DNA of 64,000 nt. Source: Candidatus Choladousia intestinavium (GTDB lineage: Bacteria > Bacillota > Clostridia > Lachnospirales > Lachnospiraceae). The stretch covers positions 1-64,000 of the forward strand of contig DVGK01000160.1 in the NCBI GenBank assembly GCA_018712785.1. The letters are read 5' to 3'. Shown here piece after piece: positions 34,390 through 43,157 of the stretch. The notes below the pieces were generated by a model. The model saw only the letters and a program-made list of their open reading frames with translations. It was not told where the DNA came from and ran no database searches. Position 1 is the first letter of the stretch. Each line of letters starts with the position of its first letter. The translations under genes and the position numbers were made by a program.

Positions 34390-35078
34390 GAGAGATCCTG
34401 TGTGAGTCTACTTTTTTTGGAGTGGCGGTCAGCATCCTGGCCTATGAGGCGGGTATTTTTCTGAAAAAGAAGCTGAAGCTGGCGATTTTTAATCCTCTGC
34501 TGGTGGCAGTGGCGGCAGTGATTGTATTTCTTCTGCTTACAGGCGTAGACTACGACAGCTACGCGGCAGGGGCGGACAAGCTCAGTTATCTGCTGACGCC
34601 TGCTACAGTGTGCCTGGCCATCCCTCTCTATGAGCAGATCTCGCTGCTGAAGCATCACGCCAAGGCCATTCTGGCAGGGCTGGTTTCCGGCGTGCTTACA
34701 AGCCTGATCTCGATTCTGGGGATGGCTGTGGTTTTCGGACTGAGCCATGAAGAGTATGTGACCCTTCTTCCAAAGTCCATTACAACGGCCATCGGAATGG
34801 GCGTCTCAGAAGAATTGGGAGGTATCGTAACGATTACAGTGGCTGTGATTATTGTGACAGGGATTCTGGGAAATGTAATCGCGGATCCCGTTTGCCGGCT
34901 TTTTAAAATCCAGGAGCCTGTGGCGAAGGGAGTGGCGATCGGTTCTGCTTCTCATGCCATCGGAACGGCGAAAGCCATGGAGATGGGTGAGATCGAGGGA
35001 GCCATGAGCAGTCTCTCTATAGCGGTGGCCGGACTGCTGACGGTGGTGGGAGCCTCGGTATTTGCCGGTTTTCTGTAA
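34386..35078 (+). CDS. lrgB: LrgB family membrane protein
   Basis: Partner of LrgA, 230 residues from MREILCEST at 34386, with AGAGGGGA upstream and 4-bp overlap with lrgA. Several membrane helices; family signatures [35 protein letters not shown] and [18 protein letters not shown] are clear. LrgAB probably forms an inner-membrane channel or transporter. The frame is open 19 codons upstream into lrgA, but that extension has no start signal. Confidence 0.9.
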   Translation: MREILCESTFFGVAVSILAYEAGIFLKKKLKLAIFNPLLVAVAAVIVFLLLTGVDYDSYAAGADKLSYLLTPATVCLAIPLYEQISLLKHHAKAILAGLVSGVLTSLISILGMAVVFGLSHEEYVTLLPKSITTAIGMGVSEELGGIVTITVAVIIVTGILGNVIADPVCRLFKIQEPVAKGVAIGSASHAIGTAKAMEMGEIEGAMSSLSIAVAGLLTVVGASVFAGFL

Positions 35079-35108
35079 CAGTTTTCTGCGTGAGCGCGTA
35101 AAAAGTCT

Positions 35109-35137
35109 TTGTATTTTTATAAGAAATATGTTATATT
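35109..35137 (+). promoter_or_regulatory. Promoter of the amino-acid ABC transporter
   Basis: TTGTAT at 35109-35114, 17-bp spacer, TATATT at 35132-35137 preceded by TGT (extended -10). Start near 35144, leader about 79 nt. Confidence 0.7.
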
Positions 35138-35152
35138 ATGGAGCAATAGGGA

Positions 35153-35194
35153 ACAAAGGAGCTCCTGATTTGCTTAGGATTCCTTTGTATTTTT
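35153..35194 (+). terminator. Terminator-like hairpin in the transporter leader
   Basis: ACAAAGGA (35153-35160) pairs with TCCTTTGT (35181-35188), with an inner TCCT/AGGA stem, and ATTTTTAT follows. Because it lies downstream of the promoter at 35109 and upstream of the gene, it could be an attenuator; it may also end lrgB transcripts. Confidence 0.55.
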
Positions 35195-35222
35195 ATATTA
35201 CAGGAAAGTGGAGGAGAAAAAG

Positions 35223-36065
35223 ATGAAGAGATACGTAAAGGCAGCAGTGAGCGCAGGGTGTGCGGCGGCAATGATTCTTGGGACAGGCGTTTTTGCTTCC
35301 GCGGAGGAGACGAAGACTTTGAGAGTGGCTATGGAGTGCGGATACGCTCCCTACAACTGGACGCAGCCCACGGACGAAAACGGCGCGGTTCCCATTTCGG
35401 ACAGCAATGAGTACGCCTACGGCTACGATGTTATGATGGCTCAGCATATCTGTGAGGAGCTGGGATATGATCTGGAGATTGTGAAGCTGGACTGGGATTC
35501 TCTGGTTCCCGCTGTAGTTTCCGGCACAGTAGACTGCGTCATCGCGGGCCAGTCCATTACTTCTGAGAGACTGGAGGTAGTAGATTTTACCGTTCCGTAT
35601 TATTATGCATCCATTATTACCCTGACGAAGAGTGACAGTGAATACGCGGATGCCAAAGGTGTGGCAGATCTTGCCGGCGCTACCTGTACTTCACAGTTAA
35701 ATACAGTGTGGTACGATGTGTGCCTGCCGCAGATCGAGGATGCCGATATCCTTCCGGCACAGGATTCAGCTCCCGCCATGCTGGTAGCTCTGGATTCAGA
35801 CAAATGTGACCTGGTGGTAACAGATATGCCTACAGGTATGGCGGCTGTGGTTGCGTACCCGGATCTGACGCTTCTGGACTTCTCCGGAACCGAGGATGAT
35901 TTTGAGGTGTCGGATGAGGAAATCAACATCGGCATTTCTGTACAGAAGGGCAATACAGAGCTTCTGGACGCCATCAACGGAGTTTTGGAAGAGATGACCC
36001 CTGAGGACTATGAAGAGATGATGAATGAGGCGATCTCTGTTCAGCCTCTTTCTGACGCGGAGTAA
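35223..36065 (+). CDS. Amino-acid ABC transporter substrate-binding protein
   Basis: Family 3 periplasmic-binding-type protein, 280 residues. Signal peptide with cleavage near GVFASA-EE; there is no lipobox cysteine at the usual place, which is uncommon for a Gram-positive binding protein. Mature motifs: LRVAMECGYAPYNWTQ, GYDVMMAQHICEELGYDLE, VDCVIAGQSITSERLEVVDF and the late DELL/DAINGVLEEM helix. The start ATG at 35223 follows GGAGGAG. Permease and ATPase genes follow, and two hairpins lie between this gene and the permease. The amino acid carried is not evident. Confidence 0.9.
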   Translation: MKRYVKAAVSAGCAAAMILGTGVFASAEETKTLRVAMECGYAPYNWTQPTDENGAVPISDSNEYAYGYDVMMAQHICEELGYDLEIVKLDWDSLVPAVVSGTVDCVIAGQSITSERLEVVDFTVPYYYASIITLTKSDSEYADAKGVADLAGATCTSQLNTVWYDVCLPQIEDADILPAQDSAPAMLVALDSDKCDLVVTDMPTGMAAVVAYPDLTLLDFSGTEDDFEVSDEEINIGISVQKGNTELLDAINGVLEEMTPEDYEEMMNEAISVQPLSDAE

Positions 36066-36067
36066 AG

Positions 36068-36130
36068 GCTTCTGGCGACAGAAGCAGCTGTCTGGAGAGA
36101 GGGCGGCAGTCCGGCCGGTCCGGCTGCCGC
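36068..36130 (+). repeat. Two hairpins between binding-protein and permease genes
   Basis: GCTTCTG-GCGA-CAGAAGC at 36068-36085, then a GC-rich stem 36103-36130 (GCGGCAG, T bulge, CCGG pairing with CCGG, CTGCCGC). No T-run follows. Such intra-operon stems often let the binding protein be made in excess by protecting the upstream message. Confidence 0.6.
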
Positions 36131-36149
36131 GGGAAAGGAGTAGAGGATT

Positions 36150-36941
36150 ATGCCTCAGGATTTTTTAGGAAGAATATGGTATATTCTTGACAATAACTGG
36201 ATGTCCTTTCTGACGGGAGCGGTCAATACCATGATTATTGCCCTGGTGAGCACCCTGATCGGATGTGTCATCGGTTTCGCGGTGGGACTGGTCCAGACCA
36301 TTCCCCTGGATAAAAAGGGGAATCCCCTGAAAAAAGGCCTGCTGTATCTGGTGCGCCTCATCTTAAATATCTATGTGGAGGTATTCAGGGGAACGCCCAT
36401 GATGGCCCAGGCTATGTTTATTTATTTCGGCTCGTCAGCCGTTTTCGGAATTAATATGTCCATGTGGTTCGCGGCCTTTTTTATTGTATCCATCAACACA
36501 GGCGCCTACATGGCTGAGACAGTCCGAGGAGGCATACTCTCCATTGATCCCGGACAGACGGAAGGAGCCAAGGCCATCGGCATGAACCACGTACAGACTA
36601 TGATGTATGTGATTCTGCCCCAGGCTCTCCGGAATATCATGCCTCAGATCGGAAACAATCTTGTAATCAATATAAAGGATACGTGTGTGCTTTCCACCAT
36701 CGGTATTGTGGAGCTGACGTATGCCACAAGAAGCGTGGCAGGAGCTCTGTATACGTATTTTGAAGCTTTTTCCATCGCCATGGTGATTTATTTCATCCTG
36801 ACCTTTGCCTGCTCCAGACTTCTTCGGATGTGGGAGAAGAGAATGGATGGAAGCGACAACTATGACCTGGCTACCACAGATACCCTGGCCCATACCAGCG
36901 GCCTGTACAAATACACGGGAAGGGAGGAGGATGACGAGTGA
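36150..36941 (+). CDS. Amino-acid ABC transporter permease
   Basis: Inner-membrane component of a polar amino-acid transporter, 263 residues. Several membrane helices from about residue 18; [21 protein letters not shown] (split: [21 protein letters not shown]) is the HisM-type entry motif. The EAA loop reads [20 protein letters not shown], the site that contacts the ATPase. A hydrophilic C-terminal tail of about 35 residues follows. Overlaps the ATPase gene by 4 bp. Confidence 0.93.
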   Translation: MPQDFLGRIWYILDNNWMSFLTGAVNTMIIALVSTLIGCVIGFAVGLVQTIPLDKKGNPLKKGLLYLVRLILNIYVEVFRGTPMMAQAMFIYFGSSAVFGINMSMWFAAFFIVSINTGAYMAETVRGGILSIDPGQTEGAKAIGMNHVQTMMYVILPQALRNIMPQIGNNLVINIKDTCVLSTIGIVELTYATRSVAGALYTYFEAFSIAMVIYFILTFACSRLLRMWEKRMDGSDNYDLATTDTLAHTSGLYKYTGREEDDE

Positions 36942-37681
36942 GTAAAGAAGAAGTAATCCGAATCCATCATCTGAGCAAGACCTTCGGAAAGAACGTGGTG
37001 CTCCGGGATATTGATTTTTCTGTGTCTTCCGGGGATGTAACGTGTATTATCGGGGCTTCCGGCTCAGGAAAATCCACTCTGCTGCGGTGCCTGAACCTGC
37101 TGGAAACGCCTACCACGGGAGAGGTGTTCTACCACGGACAGGATATTATCAAGAGCGGCATCAATGAGGCGGCCTACCGGGCCAAGGTGGGAATGGTATT
37201 TCAGAGCTTTAACCTTTTCAACAATATGACTGTGCTGGAAAACTGTATGATCGGCCAGATCAAGGTGCTGAAGAAAAAGAAAGAGGAGGCAAAAGAAAGC
37301 GCCCTCTCCTTCCTGGAGAAGGTAGGAATGGCCCCCTATATCAACGCGAAGCCCAGACAGCTTTCCGGAGGACAGAAGCAGAGAGTAGCCATTGCCAGAG
37401 CCCTGGCTATGGAGCCGGAGCTGCTGCTTTTTGACGAGCCCACCTCCGCTCTGGATCCCCAGATGGTAGGAGAGGTTCTGGATGTTATGAAGCAGCTGGC
37501 ACGGGAAGGGCTGACCATGATTATTGTGACCCATGAGATGGCCTTTGCCCGGGATGTTTCCAACCATGTAGTTTTCATGGCGGACGGAGTGATTGCGGAG
37601 GAGGGAGAACCGGACCAGATTTTCAACCATCCGCAGAACCCGAAGACCACGGAATTTTTAAGCCGGTTTATGAGGGGATAA
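36938..37681 (+). CDS. Amino-acid ABC transporter ATP-binding protein
   Basis: Cytoplasmic ATPase of 247 residues that drives the transporter. Walker [12 protein letters not shown] (about 37-47), Q-loop [11 protein letters not shown], signature [15 protein letters not shown], Walker [14 protein letters not shown] and His in VTHEM. GTG start inside the permease stop codon. The sequence is of the GlnQ/HisP type used for polar amino acids. Confidence 0.95.
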   Translation: MSKEEVIRIHHLSKTFGKNVVLRDIDFSVSSGDVTCIIGASGSGKSTLLRCLNLLETPTTGEVFYHGQDIIKSGINEAAYRAKVGMVFQSFNLFNNMTVLENCMIGQIKVLKKKKEEAKESALSFLEKVGMAPYINAKPRQLSGGQKQRVAIARALAMEPELLLFDEPTSALDPQMVGEVLDVMKQLAREGLTMIIVTHEMAFARDVSNHVVFMADGVIAEEGEPDQIFNHPQNPKTTEFLSRFMRG

Positions 37682-37704
37682 GCCGACGAAGGGATGAAAA
37701 ATTT

Positions 37705-38559
37705 ATGATTCATATTTTAGAACATTGTGTGACGGATACACTGAAGGTCCTGCCGCTTCTGTTTCTGTCTTATATTCTGGTAGAGTATATAGAACACCGC
37801 ATGACCAGCCGGACCCGGGAGATGATCTTCCGGGCCGGGAAGGCAGGACCTGTAATCGGGGCTTTGGTGGGAATGATTCCTCAGTGCGGCTTTTCGGCCG
37901 CAGCGGCAGGTCTCTTTGCCGGGGGAGTGATCTCACCGGGAACCCTTCTGGCAGTATTCTTATCCACTTCTGATGAGATGCTGCCGATTCTGCTGTCAGA
38001 GCGGACTCCTGTATCAGTAATTCTGAAAATCCTTCTGATTAAAGGAGCTGTGGCGGCTCTGGCAGGCATTCTGGTGGATCTTGCGGCGGCGGCCTTCGGG
38101 AAAAACAAAAGGATGGAGCACGGCCACTCGCCTTTATGCGAACATGGACACTGTCACTGTGGGGAAGGCGGAATTCTCCGCCCGGCGCTTTATCATACCC
38201 TTCAGGTGACAGTATTTTTGTTCCTGATCAATCTGGTGCTGGGATTCGGCATGGAATGGCTGGAGGAATCCCGGGCTATGCAGGTAATCACAGGAACTGT
38301 TTTCCTCCAGGAAGCTATCTGCGCATTGGTGGGGATGATCCCCAACTGCGCGGCCTCTGTGCTGATCACACAGCTTTATCTGGGGGGAGTGATCCATGCG
38401 GGGGCGCTTTTTTCCGGCCTGCTGTGCGGGGCAGGAAGCGGTCTTCTGGTTTTGTTTCGGACAAATCGGAATCCGAAGCAGAATCTGATTTTTCTGGTTC
38501 TTCTGTATGGAATCGGACTGACAGCGGGATTTCTCATTGGACAGACGGGAATTATGTAG
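37705..38559 (+). CDS. Putative heavy-metal exporter, ArsP_2 (PF11449-type) family
   Basis: Integral membrane protein of 284 residues with two halves of related helices. Each half carries a conserved polar motif: GMIPQCGFSAAAAGLFAGG near residue 53 and GMIPNCAASVLITQLYLGG near 210. A central loop is rich in His and Cys (HGHSPLCEHGHCHCGEGG, about 133-150), which suggests metal binding. Databases name the family putative arsenic efflux or manganese transporter, and the substrate is not settled. It starts 23 bp after the ABC ATPase with a weak site, and hslO follows after 15 bp. Confidence 0.7.
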   Translation: MIHILEHCVTDTLKVLPLLFLSYILVEYIEHRMTSRTREMIFRAGKAGPVIGALVGMIPQCGFSAAAAGLFAGGVISPGTLLAVFLSTSDEMLPILLSERTPVSVILKILLIKGAVAALAGILVDLAAAAFGKNKRMEHGHSPLCEHGHCHCGEGGILRPALYHTLQVTVFLFLINLVLGFGMEWLEESRAMQVITGTVFLQEAICALVGMIPNCAASVLITQLYLGGVIHAGALFSGLLCGAGSGLLVLFRTNRNPKQNLIFLVLLYGIGLTAGFLIGQTGIM

Positions 38560-38574
38560 AAGGAAGGATAGAAA

Positions 38575-39456
38575 ATGGATTATATGATTCGGGCTACAGC
38601 GGCGGATCAGCAGATCCGCGCTTTTGCCGCTACAACAAGGGAGACGGTAGAGAAGGCCAGAGAGTATCATAATACAAGTCCGGTGGCGACAGCCGCTCTT
38701 GGAAGACTTCTGAGCGCGGGAGCTATGATGGGCGCTATGATGAAGGGAGAGAAAGATCTCCTTACCATACAGGTAAAAGGCGACGGCCCCATAGGCAGCG
38801 TCACCGTGACGGCTGACAGCAGCGGAGGCGTCAAGGGTTACGCAGCCAATCCTCAGGTGCTTCTTCCGGCAAATCTGGCAGGAAAGCTGGATGTGGGCGG
38901 AGCCGTGGGAAAGGGAACTCTGCGGGTCATTAAGGATCTGGGGATGAAAGAGCCTTATACAGGTCAGTGTGAGCTTCAGACAGGAGAGATCGGGGACGAT
39001 CTTACGTATTATTTCGCCGTGTCGGAGCAGGTTCCTTCTTCTGTAGGGCTTGGGGTTCTCTTAAACAGGGAGAATACCGTGCGCCAGGCAGGAGGATTTA
39101 TCATACAGCTGATGCCCTTCACTTCTGAGGAGGTGATTCAGAAGCTGGAGGGAAAATTGGCGGGACTTCACTCTGTCACTGCTCTTCTGGATCAGGGGAT
39201 GACGCCGGAGGACATGCTGAACGAGCTTCTGGGAGACTTTGGAGTAGAGTTTACAGAGCGTGTTCCGGTGGAGTACCGCTGCGGCTGCTCCAGGGAACGG
39301 ATTGAAAAAGCGCTGATCAGCATTGGGAAAAAGGAACTGCAGGAGATGATTTCAGAAGGGAAAACCATAGAGGTGAACTGCCAGTTCTGCGGCAAATCCT
39401 ATTCTGTGACGGTTGAGGAGCTGCGGGAGCTTTTGAAACGGGCGGTTCGGAAATAG
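38575..39456 (+). CDS. hslO: Redox-regulated chaperone Hsp33
   Basis: Holdase chaperone activated by oxidation, 293 residues, cytoplasmic. The C-terminal zinc switch is intact: Cys236 and Cys238 (RCGCS) with Cys269 and Cys272 (NCQFCG). The N-terminal domain has MIRATAADQQIRAFAA, GDGPIGSVTV and the typical YFAVSEQVPSSVGLGV. Ribosome site AAGGAAGG. It is placed after a metal exporter and before nadE with 9 bp, suggesting one transcript. Confidence 0.96.
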   Translation: MDYMIRATAADQQIRAFAATTRETVEKAREYHNTSPVATAALGRLLSAGAMMGAMMKGEKDLLTIQVKGDGPIGSVTVTADSSGGVKGYAANPQVLLPANLAGKLDVGGAVGKGTLRVIKDLGMKEPYTGQCELQTGEIGDDLTYYFAVSEQVPSSVGLGVLLNRENTVRQAGGFIIQLMPFTSEEVIQKLEGKLAGLHSVTALLDQGMTPEDMLNELLGDFGVEFTERVPVEYRCGCSRERIEKALISIGKKELQEMISEGKTIEVNCQFCGKSYSVTVEELRELLKRAVRK

Positions 39457-39465
39457 AGGTGGCCA

Positions 39466-41376
39466 ATGAAGGACGGATTTATTAAGGCTGCTGCCCTGAC
39501 ACCGGGAATCCGGGTGGCGGACTGTGAGTACAATACAAATCAGATATGCAGGATGATGGAGGAAGCCTGGGAGCAGGAGGCGAAGCTTTTAGTTTTTCCG
39601 GAGCTGTGCGTTACAGGCTACACCTGCGGAGATCTTTTCCTGCAGGAGCCCCTTCTGCGGAGTGCGGAAGATTCTCTGGAGAGGATTATCCGTCATACGG
39701 CAGACAGGGAAGGGCTGGTGTTTGTAGGGCTTCCCTTCCGGAAAGGGGGAAAGCTTTACAACGTGGCGGCGGCTATAAGCAGCGGCCGGCTCCTGGGACT
39801 GGTTCCCAAATACGCTCTTCCAAACTACGGCGAGTTTTATGAGAGACGCCATTTTGAACCGGGGCCGGAGAAGGTTCAGTGGATTTCCTGGAGGGGAGAG
39901 CAGGTTCCCTTCGGAATGAAGCAGCTCTTTGTCTGCGAAAGTATGGAAAATCTTGCGGTGGCCGCAGAGCTCTGTGAGGATCTGTGGGCGCCGGATCCCC
40001 CCAGCGTCGCCCACGCGCTGGCGGGAGCGTCTGTGATCGTAAATCTGTCTGCCAGTGATGAGGTGACAGGAAAGAATCTGTACAGAAGGTCACTGGTTTC
40101 CTCCCAGTCGGCAAGACTTTTCTGCGGCTATATTTATGCCAGCGCCGGAGAAGGGGAATCTACCCAGGATCTTGTGTTTTCCGGCCATAATCTGATCGGA
40201 GAGAACGGCCACATTCTGGCTGAGTCTTCCAGATTCGGTACGGGCATTCTGATCTCGGAGATTGATGTGGAACGGATAAACGCGGAGAGGCGCAGAACCA
40301 CTACATTTCAGGAAAGGGGCGCGGAAGCTTATGTGAGACAGGGCTTTTCCATGAAGCTGGAGGAGACGGTTCTTTCCAGAAGCTTTGACCCGGCGCCTTT
40401 TGTCCCGGCGGGAAAAGAGGACCGGGACGCCCGGTGTGAAGAGATTCTGATGATTCAGGCCATGGGGCTGAAGAAGCGGGTGGAGCACACCCGCAGCAAA
40501 AGCCTGGTGGTGGGCATTTCCGGAGGTTTGGATTCCACTCTGGCCCTGCTGGTGATGGTGAAGGTCTGCGACCTTCTGGGACTTCCCAGGAGCACGGTGA
40601 CGGCAGTTACCATGCCGGGATTCGGCACCACCGACCGGACGTATCAGAATGCCTGTGAGCTGACCAGAAGCCTTGGAGCAAAGCTTCAGGAAGTCGATAT
40701 CCGGGAAGCGGTAAATCTTCACTTCCGGGATATCGGCCACGACGGCCAGGTACACGATGTGACGTATGAGAACAGCCAGGCCAGGGAGCGCACCCAGATT
40801 TTGATGGATCTGGCCAATCAGAAGGGAGGCCTCCTGGTGGGCACCGGTGATATGTCGGAGCTGGCCCTGGGCTGGGCCACCTATAACGGAGATCATATGT
40901 CCATGTACGGCGTGAACTGTTCGGTGCCCAAGACCCTGGTGCGCCATCTGGTCCGGTACTATGCGGATACCTGCGGGGAGGAGAAGATTCGGGAGATTCT
41001 GTACGATGTGCTGGATACCCCTGTAAGTCCGGAGCTGCTGCCGCCCAAGGACGGAAAGATCGCCCAGAAGACGGAGGATCTGGTAGGCCCCTATGAGCTT
41101 CACGATTTCTTCCTGTATCATATGATGCGCTTCGGGTGCAGGCCGAAGAAGCTGTACCGGATGGCCCTTCTGGCCTTTGACGGACAGTACGGACCGGAGA
41201 CCATTTTAAAGTGGCTGAAGACCTTTTACCGGAGATTCTTCGCCCAGCAGTTTAAGCGCTCCTGCGTGCCCGATGGCCCCAAGGTGGGTTCTGTGGCCCT
41301 TTCTCCCAGAGGGGATCTGAGGATGCCCAGCGATGCCTGCGCGGATCTGTGGCTGAAGGAGCTGGAAGCTATATGA
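39466..41376 (+). CDS. nadE: Glutamine-dependent NAD+ synthase
   Basis: Two-domain enzyme of 636 residues converting deamido-NAD to NAD. The N-terminal nitrilase-type glutaminase has Glu in FPELCVTGY, Lys in VPKYALPNY and Cys in AAELCEDLW. The C-terminal synthetase domain has the P-loop GISGGLDSTLAL (about 347-358), DMSELALGWATYNGD and the end FKRSCVPDGPKVG. Length is normal for the two-domain form. The AGAGGTGG ribosome site lies close after hslO. Transcription ends at the hairpin 41419-41448. Confidence 0.96.
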   Translation: MKDGFIKAAALTPGIRVADCEYNTNQICRMMEEAWEQEAKLLVFPELCVTGYTCGDLFLQEPLLRSAEDSLERIIRHTADREGLVFVGLPFRKGGKLYNVAAAISSGRLLGLVPKYALPNYGEFYERRHFEPGPEKVQWISWRGEQVPFGMKQLFVCESMENLAVAAELCEDLWAPDPPSVAHALAGASVIVNLSASDEVTGKNLYRRSLVSSQSARLFCGYIYASAGEGESTQDLVFSGHNLIGENGHILAESSRFGTGILISEIDVERINAERRRTTTFQERGAEAYVRQGFSMKLEETVLSRSFDPAPFVPAGKEDRDARCEEILMIQAMGLKKRVEHTRSKSLVVGISGGLDSTLALLVMVKVCDLLGLPRSTVTAVTMPGFGTTDRTYQNACELTRSLGAKLQEVDIREAVNLHFRDIGHDGQVHDVTYENSQARERTQILMDLANQKGGLLVGTGDMSELALGWATYNGDHMSMYGVNCSVPKTLVRHLVRYYADTCGEEKIREILYDVLDTPVSPELLPPKDGKIAQKTEDLVGPYELHDFFLYHMMRFGCRPKKLYRMALLAFDGQYGPETILKWLKTFYRRFFAQQFKRSCVPDGPKVGSVALSPRGDLRMPSDACADLWLKELEAI

Positions 41377-41418
41377 TTTTATAAATATTCTGCACAGTCT
41401 AATGACTGATGCTTAAGG

Positions 41419-41448
41419 AAAGCAGGCGGCTTAAAGCTGCCTGCTTTT
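41419..41448 (+). terminator. Terminator after nadE
   Basis: AAAGCAGGCGGC (41419-41430), TTAAA loop, GCTGCCTGC (41436-41444) and TTTT. A clear intrinsic terminator. The 90 bases after it hold nothing I recognise before the LysR remnant. Confidence 0.8.
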
Positions 41449-41540
41449 CACATAAGCTAAACCAATCAAATGCCTCCGAAATTGCTGTTTTCCCATGCTG
41501 ACTAAAATTAGAAAGCAGAAAACAGGCAGGAGGAGACCTG

Positions 41541-42192
41541 TTTGAGATTGACAAGCAGCCGTTAGCAGACATAGGAAAGAGTTATGATTTGCAGGAAGAA
41601 ATTTATATTGCAGGGCTTTATGGTGAAAAATGCGGTTTTTTTGAACTGTTTCCGGCCAAAGCGCGCGTAGCAGTACCCGCCGGTCATCGCCTATTTGGAA
41701 AACATGTTATCTCACTTCAAGACTTGCGTGGTGAAACCATTACCCTAACAAAGAAAAGACAAACACCCGCGTTTGACTTGGTTCGGGGAATGCTTGAGCA
41801 AGAGAATTTGTGTGTTCAAATCATTGACACGGAATTTTACGACATCAATGTATTTGCGACTTGTGAATTAAATAATACCCTTCTGCTCTCTCCACATATG
41901 CGCAGACATATGTCCATCTATGAACACCTGTTTTATTGATGTTGATTGCACTGTGCCATGCGGACTTGTATATCCTCTCCATCCGACGAAGGAAGTTCAA
42001 ATACTATTGGATACAGCACACACATTGAAAGAGGATGGCTTTTTTTACGAAGAAAACCATTTGGAAGTCAAGCGCGAAAAAATTAAGCAGGAGAAGAAGA
42101 GTTGTGTGGCAAATTCTTCCTCCTGCCGTCACCGTGAGGCGGGGTCTGAAGGAAGCCGGAGGCAAACCACTGGATTGTTTTTTCCGGCGTAA
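41541..42192 (+). pseudogene. Remnant of a LysR-type regulator, ligand domain only, frameshifted
   Basis: In one frame from about 41541 to 41939 the translation matches the LysR effector domain: LYGEKCGFFELFPAKARVAV, AGHRLFGKHVISLQDLRGE, NNTLLLSPHMRR, ending in a stop after IYEHLFY. The next frame continues the same fold from about 41930: DVDCTVPCGLVYPLHPTKEV and LLDTAHTLKED. No helix-turn-helix domain and no usable start precede it. The DNA is visibly richer in A and T than nadE. The 3-prime end overlaps the convergent AraC remnant. A dead gene is the simplest reading. Confidence 0.75.
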
Positions 42193-43043
42193 TCCCGCGG
42201 TGAACACTGATAAAATTCTCTGAAAGCTTTGTAAAAATTGCTGCTGTTGCTGTAACCGAGCATGGAGGCAATCTCCTCAACAGACAGAGTGGTTCCTTTC
42301 AGCAGAAAAGCCGCACGCTCCATCCGTTGTTCCAAAAGAATTTCGGAAAAGGATTTTCCGATTTCACGGTGCAGCAGAGTGGAAATATAGTTTGGGTGGT
42401 AAGAAAAATGCTTCGATATATCTTTTAATGTCACAACGTCAGAGTGCTCTCCCATATAACGGACGATTCTTTCTGACAGACGTTCATCTTTCGGAACGGG
42501 GCTCGACCGCTTATACTGCCTTGCCACCATCATCAGCAGCGTCAGTACCATAGGCTGGAGAATGGCCTGAGTATCCTCCTGCGGATTGGCATATTCAATT
42601 ACCATCATTTCCAGAAGGGTGCGGATACAGCAGGAGTCATCAAAGCGAAGGTGAATGAATTCCTCGGAATACTCATTGGTCTGCGGATCGAGGAAAAAGC
42701 GGAACAGCTTCGTATCTGCGGACAGCACCGGCAGGAATACCTGGAAAAAAGTCTCTTTTTGAATCGGAATGCCAATGATGATAATGTCCTTTTCACTGTG
42801 TGCCGAGAGCGCATATCCGGCAAACGGCTGGCCGATATAACACTCATTTTCATGAATCGTAATGTGGTTGTCATATTTATAGCTCAGCGCGCCATAATCG
42901 CCTGAATAGGCGAAGCTGAAAAAGAAAAAATCCCGGCGGTGGAACATCTCCTGAATACACTGGAATAAAAAGAAATAGTTTGAAATTACGGCAGAAGATA
43001 TAAGCGCTATCAATGCTATGCCATATTTTGGCGGTTCAGGCAA
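42129..43043 (-). pseudogene. AraC-family regulator, probably 5-prime truncated
   Basis: The frame encodes up to 304 residues. The C-terminal AraC domain has two helix-turn-helix units (TLKDISKHFSYHPNYISTLL, SVEEIASMLGYSNSSNFYKA). The N-terminal part (SYKYDNHITIHENECYIGQP) resembles a cupin-like sensor. The only start is a TTG at 43043 with no ribosome site, and it lies 22 bp from the T-run of a terminator, leaving no room for a promoter. The first residues (MPEPPKYGIALIALIS) do not look like a domain start. I infer that the true 5-prime end was lost; a functional short form cannot be excluded. Confidence 0.6.
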
Positions 43044-43064
43044 GGAAGCTCAGAGCCATGAATG

Positions 43065-43110
43065 AAAAACAGGATAAAAGATAAAGCTTGCCTGCTCAAT
43101 CTTTTATCCT
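43065..43110 (-). terminator. Terminator of the phytase-like gene
   Basis: On the minus strand AGGATAAAAGAT (43110-43099) pairs with ATCTTTTATCCT (43082-43071), 12 bp perfect, followed by GTTTTTCATT. It lies 48 bp after the stop of the phytase-like gene. Confidence 0.8.
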
Positions 43111-43157
43111 ATTGCTTCGTAAAGGTTGGAATCTATCAAGATCCTTCTTAAACAGGA

